Assembly (NCBI GenBank): GCA_020636435.1
Contig: JACJXX010000002.1
Coordinates: 2,294,001-2,358,000, forward strand
Direction: 5' to 3'
Length of the DNA: 64,000 bases
Source of the DNA: Lewinellaceae bacterium
GTDB taxonomy: Bacteria; Bacteroidota; Bacteroidia; Chitinophagales; Saprospiraceae
Positions 33,594 through 42,023 of the stretch are shown here, in pieces. The position numbers and the translations under genes were made by a program. Below the pieces are notes generated by a model, which saw nothing but the letters and a program-made list of their open reading frames with translations, had not been told where the DNA came from and did no database searches. Within the stretch, counting starts at the first letter, position 1. Each line of letters begins with the position of its first letter.

Positions 33594-35570
33594 ATGAGCG
33601 ATACGCCTCCCATTCTCTGGCAACCATCGAAAACATTCATCCGCAACTCCCGCCTGAAGCACTACCTGGATTGGTTGAAAAAAACCAAAGGCCTCCATTT
33701 TGCAACCTACCCCGAAGCCTGGGAATGGTCGGTGAGCCAGCCGGCGAATTTCTGGGAATCGATCTGGGAATACTTCGGCGTGATCGGCCACAGCCCCTAC
33801 CGAAAAGTGATGTCGGATGATCCGATGCCCGATACCCGATGGTTTGAAGGCAGCAGCCTCAATTACGCCGAACACGTTTTCCGTGCCACCAACGAGGAGC
33901 ATCCCGCCATCCTGTTTCAGTCTGAACGGCACGCCCTGATGGAAGTCAGCTGGCTGGAACTGGAAAGCGCCGTGGCCCGCATGGCTGCCTACCTGCGCAG
34001 CATCGGGCTGGAAAAGGGAGACCGCGTGGTGGCCTTTCTGCCCAATATCCCGGAAGCGACGGTAGCCTTCCTGGCCGCTTGTTCTATCGGCGCCGTCTGG
34101 TCCAGTTGCTCGCCCGATTTTGGCGTTCATAGCGTGGTGGACCGCTTTCAGCAGATAGAGCCCAAGGTGCTCTTCGCGGTTGACGGCTACCAGTACAATG
34201 GCAAACCCTACGACAAGAGGGCGGCGGTGGGCGAGTTATGCGATCAGTTGCCCACCCTGGAAAAAACAATCCTGCTGCCTTATCTCGACGAGCAGGCCGA
34301 TGCGGCCTTCCTTCCCAATGGCGTTCTGTGGGCGGAAGCCATGGAAACCGAAACTTCCGGCCTGGTGTTTGAAGAAGTGCCTTTCGAACATCCGATCTGG
34401 GTGCTGTATTCCTCCGGCACTACCGGCATTCCCAAGGCGATCACCCATTCTCACGGCGGCGTTTTGCTGGAGCATTTCAAATACCTCGCTTTTCACAACG
34501 ACGTCCATCCCGGGGAACGCTTTTTCTGGTTCTCTACCACGGGCTGGATGATGTGGAACTTCGTGCAGGCCTCCCTGCTGGTAGGCGCTACTGTCGTGTT
34601 GTACGATGGCAGCCCTGGTTATCCGGACCTCAACGTACTATGGGAGTTTACTGAAAAGGCCAGAATACACCATTTCGGCACCAGCGCTCCTTACCTGGTG
34701 GCCTGCATGAAGCAGGGGTTGCGGCCGGGCAGTGACAACGACTTATCCCGCCTGCGGTCCATCGGTTCTACCGGCGCCCCCTTGCCGCCGGAGGCTTTCG
34801 ACTATGTGTACAAGGAGGTAAAAGAGGGCGTCTGGCTGTGCTCGATGAGCGGCGGCACCGATGTGTGCACGGCATTTGTCGGAGGCTGCCCTACCGAACC
34901 GGTTTACCTGGGAGAGATACAATGCCGTTGCCTGGGTTGCGCCCTTTATGCTTTTGACGATGACGCCAACCCCGTCGTGGATGAGGTCGGGGAAATGGTG
35001 ATTGCCAAACCCATGCCCAGCATGCCCGTTTTTTTCTGGAACGATGAGGGGAAACAACGCTATCTGGGCAGTTATTTTGAAATGTACCCCGGCATCTGGA
35101 GGCATGGGGATTGGGTGAAAATAACCCCGCGCCACTCCCTGGTGATTCTCGGCCGCTCCGACGCCACCCTCAACCGGCAGGGGATACGGATCGGCACTGC
35201 CGAAATCTACCGCGCTGTCGATAAAGTCCGGGAGGTGAAAGATAGCCTGATCGTCAACCTGGAACTCAGCGGAGGGCGCCACTACATGCCCCTCTTCGTG
35301 ATGATGAACGAGGGGGAAAGCCTGGACGAGGAAGTGAAAAACAGGTTGAAACAAATCCTGCGCAGCGAGTACTCCCCCCGTCACGTGCCGGACGAGATCA
35401 TAGAGGTGAAGGACATTCCCTACACCATCAGCGGCAAAAAACTGGAGGCACCGGTCAAAAAGATCCTTATGGGCAAAGCGGTGCAAAAAGCTGCCAACCC
35501 GGACTCTATGCGCAACCCCGAATCGCTGGGTTTCTTTGTGGAGTTTGCAAAGAACATCAGCCAGGCTTGA
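33594..35570 (+). CDS. Acetoacetyl-CoA synthetase
   Basis: The 658-residue acyl-CoA ligase (ANL superfamily) starts MSDTPPILWQPSKTFIRNSRLKHYLDWL, as in acetoacetate:CoA ligases. Core motifs are YSSGTTGIPKAITHSHGG (AMP-binding P-loop), FWFSTTGWMMWNF, STGAPLPPEAFDYVY, GDWVKITPRHSLVILGRSDATLNRQGIRIGTAEIY, and the catalytic Lys region ISGKKLEAPVKKIL. It activates acetoacetate for reuse. The ATG at 33570 lies 3 bp past the -7 element, so 33594 is preferred. Confidence 0.93.
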   Translation: MSDTPPILWQPSKTFIRNSRLKHYLDWLKKTKGLHFATYPEAWEWSVSQPANFWESIWEYFGVIGHSPYRKVMSDDPMPDTRWFEGSSLNYAEHVFRATNEEHPAILFQSERHALMEVSWLELESAVARMAAYLRSIGLEKGDRVVAFLPNIPEATVAFLAACSIGAVWSSCSPDFGVHSVVDRFQQIEPKVLFAVDGYQYNGKPYDKRAAVGELCDQLPTLEKTILLPYLDEQADAAFLPNGVLWAEAMETETSGLVFEEVPFEHPIWVLYSSGTTGIPKAITHSHGGVLLEHFKYLAFHNDVHPGERFFWFSTTGWMMWNFVQASLLVGATVVLYDGSPGYPDLNVLWEFTEKARIHHFGTSAPYLVACMKQGLRPGSDNDLSRLRSIGSTGAPLPPEAFDYVYKEVKEGVWLCSMSGGTDVCTAFVGGCPTEPVYLGEIQCRCLGCALYAFDDDANPVVDEVGEMVIAKPMPSMPVFFWNDEGKQRYLGSYFEMYPGIWRHGDWVKITPRHSLVILGRSDATLNRQGIRIGTAEIYRAVDKVREVKDSLIVNLELSGGRHYMPLFVMMNEGESLDEEVKNRLKQILRSEYSPRHVPDEIIEVKDIPYTISGKKLEAPVKKILMGKAVQKAANPDSMRNPESLGFFVEFAKNISQA

Positions 35571-35666
35571 CAAGTTTGCCGGCGAAACAGGTTTTTATTA
35601 TTTTAACCTGCGGCACTACCGCACAAAACCAAGCGTGGGCCAGCATAGAAAAAACTTGTTAAGCCT
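35563..35666. repeat. CTTGACAAG-type inverted repeat, copy 2
   Basis: AGGCTTGACAAGTTT at 35563-35577 is matched by its complement with one change at 35652-35666. An inner pair (CAGGTT / AACCTG) can form a stem. The left arm overlaps the stop codon of the acetoacetyl-CoA synthetase gene. It is related to the repeat at 24689-24739. Confidence 0.7.
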
Positions 35667-35792
35667 AACCAAAAAAAAGAGCATCCTATTTCAGAAAACT
35701 CTACTTTTAGGGCTTCATAGAGCCGGCTTGGCGAGTGCCATCCAGGTTCCGGTCAGAACGCACTCGCCAAAACGGCTCAAAAAAACACCATA

Positions 35793-36200
35793 ATGCACGA
35801 ATTCTATTCTATCAACCGCAACGCGCTCGTCATCCGTCCTTCGCGCGCCCTGATCGACTGGGCTAATACTGTTTTCCCGGAAGACCCCGTCGATTACGAT
35901 GATATGGACCAGCACGACGAGCAGGATGTCTTCCTGTTGCCCGAATTCGGCACCGCCGAAGAAACGCTGGAATGGCTGAAAGAAAACTGCGAGGAACTCC
36001 TGACTTTCGTGCTCGATGACTGGTGCATGGACAAAAGCGCCTGGCCTGCTCCGCTGGACTGGGCCCTGTTCGAGCGCTTTTTCCAATATTCCATCGAAAC
36101 TTCTGTGGTCGACACCATGGACGAAGAATACGACGATGCCGATCTTGAAGATTTCGACGACGAAGAAGGTTTCCCTGATTTTGACTTTGAGGATAATTGA
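35793..36200 (+). CDS. Acidic hypothetical protein
   Basis: 135 residues, strongly acidic at the C-terminus (DEEYDDADLEDFDDEEGFPDFDFEDN). The N-terminal part (MHEFYSINRNALVIRPSRALIDWANTVFPED, AEETLEWLKENCEELLTFVLDDWCMDKSAWP) looks like a small folded domain with conserved Trp. No function is recognised. Its length and codon use match the neighbours, so it is likely real. Confidence 0.7.
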   Translation: MHEFYSINRNALVIRPSRALIDWANTVFPEDPVDYDDMDQHDEQDVFLLPEFGTAEETLEWLKENCEELLTFVLDDWCMDKSAWPAPLDWALFERFFQYSIETSVVDTMDEEYDDADLEDFDDEEGFPDFDFEDN

Positions 36201-36230
36201 TTGACCCTGGGTTTACGGCCGTACGCCTGG

Positions 36231-36271
36231 TATTCACTCATTCACTCATTCCTTCATTCACTCATTCAATA
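36231..36271. repeat. Short tandem repeat ATTCACTC
   Basis: About five irregular copies of an 8-bp unit (ATTCACTC and variants such as CTTCATTC) lie just before the DUF5916 gene. No coding role. Confidence 0.6.
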
Positions 36272-36337
36272 TACCTACAAGGCACAACGGTACATTTTTA
36301 CTATTTTGCACCTCCAATTTGAAACCGCCGTGCCCCC

Positions 36338-38560
36338 ATGAAAAAACGCTTCGCTCTAATCATCACCCTATTTTTTTGGACTGGCGCCTGCTCTGCCCAG
36401 AATGCTGTTGCCTCCGGTGAGCCCCACCAGCTTTCCATTCGGCAAGCCACATCCAAAATGCAGCTGGACGGCCTGCTGGACGAGCCGGCCTGGCAGGAGG
36501 CGCAGATTGCCGGAGATTTTTTCCAGAACTTCCCCATGGATTCTTCCTACGCTGCTTTGCAAACGGAGGTGCGGATGGCATTCGACGAAAACTTCCTTTA
36601 CGTGGGAGCCACCGTCTACCAGAAGCGGGAAGACTACATCATCACCTCGCTCAAGCGGGACTTCGGGGAAGGCGGCAGCGACGAGTTCGCCGTCAATTTC
36701 GACCCTTTCAAAGACAAGGTCAACGGTTTTCATTTTGCGGTTACGCCCTTCAATGTGCGGCGGGAGGGCATCATCGACAACGGAACCAATATTTCTACGG
36801 ATTGGGATAACAAATGGTATTCGGAGGTTAAAAACTACGATAACCGGTGGGTAGTGGAGATGGCCATTCCCTTCAAGACATTGCGTTATTCCCGGGGAGA
36901 AGGAGCCAATACCTGGCGCGTCAATTTCACCCGAATCGCCATCAAGCAAAACGAGCGTTCGAGCTGGGTGCCGGTGCCGCGGCAGTTCGGCGCCAACCAC
37001 CTGGCCTTCGCCGGCCTGCTGGAATGGGAGGGGCAGCCGCCAAAACCCGGCCTCAATATTTCCGTGATTCCCTATATTACAGCCAGCAGCGGAAGAGATT
37101 TTGAGAACGGCGCTTCTGCCGAAAATAGTTTTGATGCCGGAGGGGACATTAAGCTGGCCATTACCCCGTCTCTCAACCTGGACCTCACCTTCAACCCCGA
37201 TTTCTCCCAGGTAGAAGTCGACCGGCAGATCACCAACCTCAGCCGCTTCGAACTGTTTTTTCCCGAGCGGCGCCAGTTCTTCCTCGAAAATGAAGACCTC
37301 TTCAGCCGTTTCGGCTTCCCCAGCGCCCGGCCCTTTTTCAGCCGCCGCATCGGGCTTTCGAATGCCGGGCCGGTGCCCATCATCGCCGGCGCCCGCCTGA
37401 GCGGCAAGCTGGATGACAACTGGCGCCTCGGCCTGCTCAACATGCAGACGGCAAAGGCAGAAGGCGCCGGCATCAACCCCGCTAATTATTCCGTCGGCGT
37501 GCTGCAGCGCAAAGTCTTCGACCGGTCTTATGTAGGGGCTGTATTCGTCAATAAAGAAAACTTCGAACCGGACGGGGAAGGAGGATACCAACTGGACGGC
37601 AACGGCTACAACCGGGTGGCAGGCCTGGAATACAACCTGTATTCCCAGGATGGCAAATGGGAGGCGGAGTTGTACTACCACCGATCCCTTTCAGCGGAAA
37701 AGAACAACGACGCCCAGTCTGCCGCTTTGTTCATCGGCCATTTCACCCGCCACTGGCGGCTCTTTTTCCCGTCTCAATATGTCGGCAAACACTTCCGCGC
37801 CGACGCCGGTTTTGTGCCGCGGACGGGCTTTCTGTCCTTTAGCCCGGGCATTACCCACAATATATTTCCGAAGAACCCTAACGTTGCGAAAAAGATCATC
37901 CAGTTCGGGCTGGAGATCAACACAAACTTTACCTACAACCAACCCGATTACCGCCTGGCCGACCGCCAGCTGCAGCCCAGCCTCTTTGTCGAGTTTCCCG
38001 GGCAGAGCACCTTGTATCTGGGCTATGCCATCGACTTTACCTATCTGTACTTTCCCTTTGACCCCACCAATAAAGATGGCGGAGAGAAGCTTCCCATCGG
38101 GGAATACCGGTACAATTCCGTAGGAGCAAGCTTCAATTCCGATGTGCGGAAAAAATTTTACTTCGATTTGGAAGCAGCCCGGGGTGGGTTCTTCAACGGC
38201 GACATCAGCCGGGTAGAAGGGGCCGTCAATTTTCGCTGGCAGCCTTTCGGCATCCTGGCCGCCACCGTCGCCTACAACGACATCCGGCTTCCGGATCCCT
38301 ACAACAGCGCCAGCTTCTGGCTCGTCGGCCCGCGCGCCGAGCTGTCTTTTTCCCGAAGCCTTTTCTTCTCCACTTTTCTGCAGTACAATACCCAGGCCGA
38401 CAACGTCAACATCAACAGCCGCCTGCAGTGGCGCTTCCGGCCGGTTTCGGATGTGTTTCTGGTGTATACCGACAACTACTTTTCCGACCAGTTTTTTAAC
38501 AACCCGCGGGAAAAGAACCGGGCATTGGTACTGAAGGTGACGTATTGGCTGAACTTGTGA
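36338..38560 (+). CDS. DUF5916 outer-membrane protein with CBM9-like domain
   Basis: 740 residues with a signal peptide (MKKRFALIITLFFWTGACSAQ). A CBM9-like domain follows (KMQLDGLLDEPAWQEAQIAGDFFQNFP, VRMAFDENFLYVGATVYQ, SDEFAVNFDPFKDKVNGFHFAVTPFNVRREG). A large C-terminal beta-barrel then ends ALVLKVTYWLNL. This is the DUF5916 (carbohydrate-binding family 9-like) family, common in Bacteroidota envelopes; its exact role is unknown. It converges on the lptE-like gene with only 5 bp between stops. Confidence 0.9.
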   Translation: MKKRFALIITLFFWTGACSAQNAVASGEPHQLSIRQATSKMQLDGLLDEPAWQEAQIAGDFFQNFPMDSSYAALQTEVRMAFDENFLYVGATVYQKREDYIITSLKRDFGEGGSDEFAVNFDPFKDKVNGFHFAVTPFNVRREGIIDNGTNISTDWDNKWYSEVKNYDNRWVVEMAIPFKTLRYSRGEGANTWRVNFTRIAIKQNERSSWVPVPRQFGANHLAFAGLLEWEGQPPKPGLNISVIPYITASSGRDFENGASAENSFDAGGDIKLAITPSLNLDLTFNPDFSQVEVDRQITNLSRFELFFPERRQFFLENEDLFSRFGFPSARPFFSRRIGLSNAGPVPIIAGARLSGKLDDNWRLGLLNMQTAKAEGAGINPANYSVGVLQRKVFDRSYVGAVFVNKENFEPDGEGGYQLDGNGYNRVAGLEYNLYSQDGKWEAELYYHRSLSAEKNNDAQSAALFIGHFTRHWRLFFPSQYVGKHFRADAGFVPRTGFLSFSPGITHNIFPKNPNVAKKIIQFGLEINTNFTYNQPDYRLADRQLQPSLFVEFPGQSTLYLGYAIDFTYLYFPFDPTNKDGGEKLPIGEYRYNSVGASFNSDVRKKFYFDLEAARGGFFNGDISRVEGAVNFRWQPFGILAATVAYNDIRLPDPYNSASFWLVGPRAELSFSRSLFFSTFLQYNTQADNVNINSRLQWRFRPVSDVFLVYTDNYFSDQFFNNPREKNRALVLKVTYWLNL

Positions 38561-38565
38561 GTTGG

Positions 38566-39060
38566 CTACCAATCCGTAAAAGCCGCATTAAAAATATCTT
38601 CCATCATCTGGTTTGAGATGGTTGTCACGGCATCATCCTCCACGCTGGACAAGTCGGTGCCGCTGTCAAAGTCGTAGAAGAAGGAAAAGTTCTTCTTCCA
38701 GCCCTTCTCTTCGTTGACGTTGTTGATGTATTCGATGGCGGTGGTGATGGTCAGGCGGTTGATGGCGGTGGTTTCTCCCGGCTGCGGGGCCTCGGAAGTC
38801 ACATCGTATCGCACGATGATCCCCTTGAACTCGATGTCCGGCTCGGTATCGTTGAAGACCAGGCGGGACTGGGTGCGGATTTTCTCCTTCAGGTCTTCCG
38901 CCAGCCGCTGGGCCAGGGCGGGCTGGGCGTTCAGCGCGTTGTTGGTGAATTGCTCGACGTAGTACGTGGTAACGGACGGATCAATGCTGATGCCTCGGAA
39001 GGAGTAGCAACCATTCCACAGCAGCGCAACGGCTGCGAAAAATATTATTAAGCGGTGCAT
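38566..39060 (-). CDS. LptE-like LPS-assembly lipoprotein
   Basis: 164 residues with a lipobox (ALLWNGC, Cys18). Then come YSFRGISIDPSVTTYYVEQFTNNAL and LAQRLAEDLKEKIRTQSRLVFNDTEPDIEFKGIIVRYDVTSEA, the pattern of Bacteroidota LptE proteins that plug the LptD translocon. The C-terminal FNAAFTDW is also typical. A minus-strand -7 element TATCTTTG (39077-39084) lies just upstream. Confidence 0.88.
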   Translation of the reverse strand: MHRLIIFFAAVALLWNGCYSFRGISIDPSVTTYYVEQFTNNALNAQPALAQRLAEDLKEKIRTQSRLVFNDTEPDIEFKGIIVRYDVTSEAPQPGETTAINRLTITTAIEYINNVNEEKGWKKNFSFFYDFDSGTDLSSVEDDAVTTISNQMMEDIFNAAFTDW

Positions 39061-39076
39061 GGTTTTTATTTTTTGT

Positions 39077-39084
39077 CAAAGATA
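39077..39084 (-). promoter_or_regulatory. Bacteroidota -7 promoter element before the lptE-like gene
   Basis: CAAAGATA on the plus strand reads TATCTTTG on the minus strand, 16 bp upstream of the start at 39060. Confidence 0.5.
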
Positions 39085-39138
39085 GACAGGATATAGGGGA
39101 AATGGACATTTTCCCTTTTTGAAAAACCTTTCACAGCA

Positions 39139-39171
39139 ATCAAACCATCAAACCATCAAACCATCTAACCA
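39139..39171. repeat. Short tandem repeat CATCAAAC
   Basis: Three direct copies of the unit CAAACCAT (8-9 bp) and a fourth variant lie between the lptE-like promoter and the BASS transporter stop. Confidence 0.55.
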
Positions 39172-39172
39172 T

Positions 39173-40234
39173 TCATTCCCCCTTCCCCCTCCACCAACTC
39201 GCCAAACTCGATCCCGTCACATTCATCAACGGGCCAAACACCGCAGGCGCCAGCCCCATGGTAGCCACCTTGCCCATTTCCAGCGCCAGCCCGCTGGCCA
39301 GCCCGCTGTTTTGCAGGCCAACCTCCAGGGCAATGGTGCGGCACGACTGCCGGTCGAGCCCGAACAGGCGGCTGGCCCAATAGCCGAAAAAGTAGCCGGC
39401 GGTATTGTGCAGGGCGGCGGCCAGGATGAGCGTTAGGCCAATGGACAGCAGGCTGTCGCGGCCCGCAGCGGTGATGATGGCGATGATAACGGCGATGCCC
39501 ACCATAGATACTGTAGGCATCCGGCGCGCCAATCCGGGGAACCGCTCATAGAAAAAGTGGTTGAAAAACAGGCCGGCTACGACCGGCAGGATGACGATGC
39601 GCAGGATATCCAGCATCATGGCCCCGGCGTCGATGGGCACCAACTGGCCTGCCAGGAGAGCCATCAGCGCCGGGGTGAGCAGGGGCGCCAGCAAGGTGGC
39701 AATGGCCGTCAGGGTGAGCGACAGCGCCAGGTTGGCGCGGGCGATGAAAGACATCACATTGGAGGCCAGCCCGCTGGGCGAACAGCCCACGAGTATCAGC
39801 CCGGCGGCGATCTCGGGCGGGAAAGAAAATATTTTGGTCAATCCGAATCCCACCAGCGGCATGATGGTGAACTGGCACAGCAAGCCCACAAATACTCCTT
39901 TGGGCATTCGGATCACCCCGGCGAAGTCGCGCAGGCTCATCGCCGTGCCCATGCCGAACATGATCACCATCAGCAGGGGAATGATCAGCTTTTTGAGATC
40001 GAACCCCCACAACTCCTGGAATGGGGCAGGGTAGAACAAGGAGGCGGCTACTGCCGCCACGATCCAGGCGGTGAAGGCCAGCCGCCGCCATTGCTCGGCC
40101 CGGCCCAGCCCCAGCGCCAGCAATACAAAGAAGAGGATAACGGCAGGCCCCAGCCATTGTGCCTGGCCGGCCATGCCCAGGGCTATGATGGCCATCAGCG
40201 CCAGAGCGGCGGCAAGGATGAAGTGGTTTCTCAT
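39173..40234 (-). CDS. Bile acid:sodium symporter (BASS) family transporter
   Basis: 353 residues from MRNHFILAAALALMA with about nine or ten membrane helices. Conserved BASS features are MFGMGTAMSLRDFAGVIRMPKGVFVGLLCQFTIMPLVGFGL, LILVGCSPSGLASNVMSFIARANLALS and ALEVGLQNSGLASGLA. It imports organic anions with sodium; the substrate is unknown. A longer reading from 40444 adds 70 residues of non-family sequence, and a -7 element sits at 40256-40263, so 40234 is the likely start. Confidence 0.9.
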   Translation of the reverse strand: MRNHFILAAALALMAIIALGMAGQAQWLGPAVILFFVLLALGLGRAEQWRRLAFTAWIVAAVAASLFYPAPFQELWGFDLKKLIIPLLMVIMFGMGTAMSLRDFAGVIRMPKGVFVGLLCQFTIMPLVGFGLTKIFSFPPEIAAGLILVGCSPSGLASNVMSFIARANLALSLTLTAIATLLAPLLTPALMALLAGQLVPIDAGAMMLDILRIVILPVVAGLFFNHFFYERFPGLARRMPTVSMVGIAVIIAIITAAGRDSLLSIGLTLILAAALHNTAGYFFGYWASRLFGLDRQSCRTIALEVGLQNSGLASGLALEMGKVATMGLAPAVFGPLMNVTGSSLASWWRGKGE

Positions 40235-40580
40235 TTCATTGGGTTGTTCTTTTGGCAAAGATACTTTACCCTGCGCAGAGATGGAAACGTCTGAAATGTG
40301 CTCTATCAATGGCTTCATGGTTCCCTTGGCCCATGGTTTGCGGGGCACGGGCGGCCCAACAATAGGCCAATGCAGCCATAGAACCATCAATTTCAGGGCA
40401 TTTCCCCAAGCGATGCGCCAAAGGGGTACAAATAGGAATCGCACCCCAGCAGTGCGCCACTCCCGGGTATCCGTCTAACGCTGGACAAACTGATCGTTCT
40501 TCGTTTCCAGTTGATTGTTGTGAGTTGCGCCATGGCATAACAATTGAACCATATAACAATTGAACCATATAACCATATAC
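40235..40580. other. Intergenic region with promoter and tandem repeat
   Basis: 346 bp without a supported gene. It holds a minus-strand -7 element TATCTTTG (40256-40263) for the BASS transporter and a perfect 16-bp tandem repeat, ATAACAATTGAACCAT twice, at 40537-40568. The middle (40310-40490) has open frames on both strands but no family match, and is left as noncoding. Confidence 0.45.
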
Positions 40581-41822
40581 CTACCGCACACTCGCTTCAT
40601 AGCCCAGCCGCGCCCGCCACAACGGCGGCTCGCTGAGGTGCAGTTCCAGCAACTGCCGGTAGTCGTCTGTTTCCTGAAAACGCTCTACCAGCCGCCCATC
40701 CCAATCAGAATAGTTGAGCGTAGCCGGGGAAAACTCAGGGTTGAGATTGGGAAAGCGGTTTTGCAATTCCAGGGAGTCGAGTGGCGTAAATTGCACTTCC
40801 AGTTCGTCGGTGGGGACGAACACCCGGTAGGTGAGCCCGGGCGTCTGGCGGTGCTGGAGGACGACCAGGTCGGCCCGGGCGCCATCGGGGTCGATTATCC
40901 GGAAATGGTTGGGGAAGACGATGTTGTCAAAAACCACGAACAGGTTGGGGCTTTTGACTTCCTCGGGCAGGGCCCCGGCAAAATGCTCCACCCGGAAATA
41001 ATCGCCGTAGGCTTTAATGTAAAATTCGTCAAAATCTCCCGGCTCCGGAGGCGAATAGAAAATATCCAGTTGGGAAATACTTTCATCGAGAAAGGAATAA
41101 TAGGGCGTAAAGGTATTCCTGCTTTTATCCCGGGTGCCGGCAAAGATGACCTCGCTGACCCCGGATTCAAATTTGCAGGTGATGCGGGTGGTTCTTTGAA
41201 AACTGTCGACCGGAACATCCAACACAAATGATGGGGCGTCATTTCTGCGGGCTTTATACCGATAGAAAGCATCGTCTTTCAGCAGAACCGCGATGAAATC
41301 TTCATCGGGCGCTATGTTGGCCTGGAAAGTGAGGATGTGGTTGAATTCATCGAGGCTGGCTTCGAGGCTATTGCCAAAACGAGGGTCAATGGGCAGGGAG
41401 GCATAGTTGAGGCTGTAGTTCTGAGTGATGCGGAACGTGGTTGGCAGCAATTCCGGTTGCTCCGACGAATAGTCCGGCTTCAGTTCTGGTGGAATTCGGG
41501 TATAGTAGTCCAGCTGCAGGCCTTCGCCGTCTTCCTGGCGGTACATCAGCGCCAGGTTGTGGCTGGCCTCGCAGCTCCGTTCTGCGGATAATTCTAATGA
41601 TCCGGAAGTAGCGGCAAAAAAGCGCTCTTCGAGGATTTGGCCCTGTTCGTCGGCCAAGGCAGCCCAGAGTGGCTGCCTGCCGTCTACCGGGGTGTTTTGG
41701 AGGCTTACCGTTGTGGTGGCCAAACAGGGCGGAAGTGGCTGGCTATCGTTGTTGCAGGCGGCCAGCAGCAGGGTGAACAAAAGGATGCAAAAAACGAGTT
41801 TTGGCGTGGAGAGGTAGCGCAT
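40581..41822 (-). CDS. Large lipoprotein of unknown function
   Basis: 413 residues with a lipoprotein signal (MRYLSTPKLVFCILLFTLLLAAC). The mature part is beta-rich and has many Thr/Phe/Tyr strands (TTTVSLQNTPVDGRQPLWAALAD, FVVFDNIVFPNHFRIIDPDGARADLVVLQHRQTPG). No family is recognised. It is probably a surface or periplasmic lipoprotein. Confidence 0.75.
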   Translation of the reverse strand: MRYLSTPKLVFCILLFTLLLAACNNDSQPLPPCLATTTVSLQNTPVDGRQPLWAALADEQGQILEERFFAATSGSLELSAERSCEASHNLALMYRQEDGEGLQLDYYTRIPPELKPDYSSEQPELLPTTFRITQNYSLNYASLPIDPRFGNSLEASLDEFNHILTFQANIAPDEDFIAVLLKDDAFYRYKARRNDAPSFVLDVPVDSFQRTTRITCKFESGVSEVIFAGTRDKSRNTFTPYYSFLDESISQLDIFYSPPEPGDFDEFYIKAYGDYFRVEHFAGALPEEVKSPNLFVVFDNIVFPNHFRIIDPDGARADLVVLQHRQTPGLTYRVFVPTDELEVQFTPLDSLELQNRFPNLNPEFSPATLNYSDWDGRLVERFQETDDYRQLLELHLSEPPLWRARLGYEASVR

Positions 41823-41952
41823 AGGAATGATTTTTTCCGTGCAAACTATAAAAAAATCAGAAACTTGTTTCTATTCTTTTGTTAAAATCCGGTTTTGCCT
41901 GTAGAACCTGAAGCAGGAGAAGCAATGCCGATTAGCCCGGTTTCTCATATAT

Positions 41953-41983
41953 AAAAAAGCCGGCTTGCAGATGCAAGCCGGCC
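41953..41983 (-). terminator. Intrinsic terminator of the multicopper oxidase gene
   Basis: A stem of GCCGGCTTGC with its complement around a 4-base loop, followed on the minus strand by six T. It is 41 bp past the oxidase stop and also separates it from the next minus-strand gene. Confidence 0.85.
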
Positions 41984-42023
41984 TTCTATTCATTCTAAAT
42001 TGGTATCCTTAGAAAAGGGAATC

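Noticed and set aside
36368..37681. Minus-strand frame of 437 residues
   Set aside because: Antisense to the DUF5916 gene, which has a signal peptide and recognised domains.
40235..40444. 70-residue N-terminal extension of the BASS transporter
   Set aside because: The segment contains a -7 promoter element and unrelated sequence; the first membrane helix starts at 40234.
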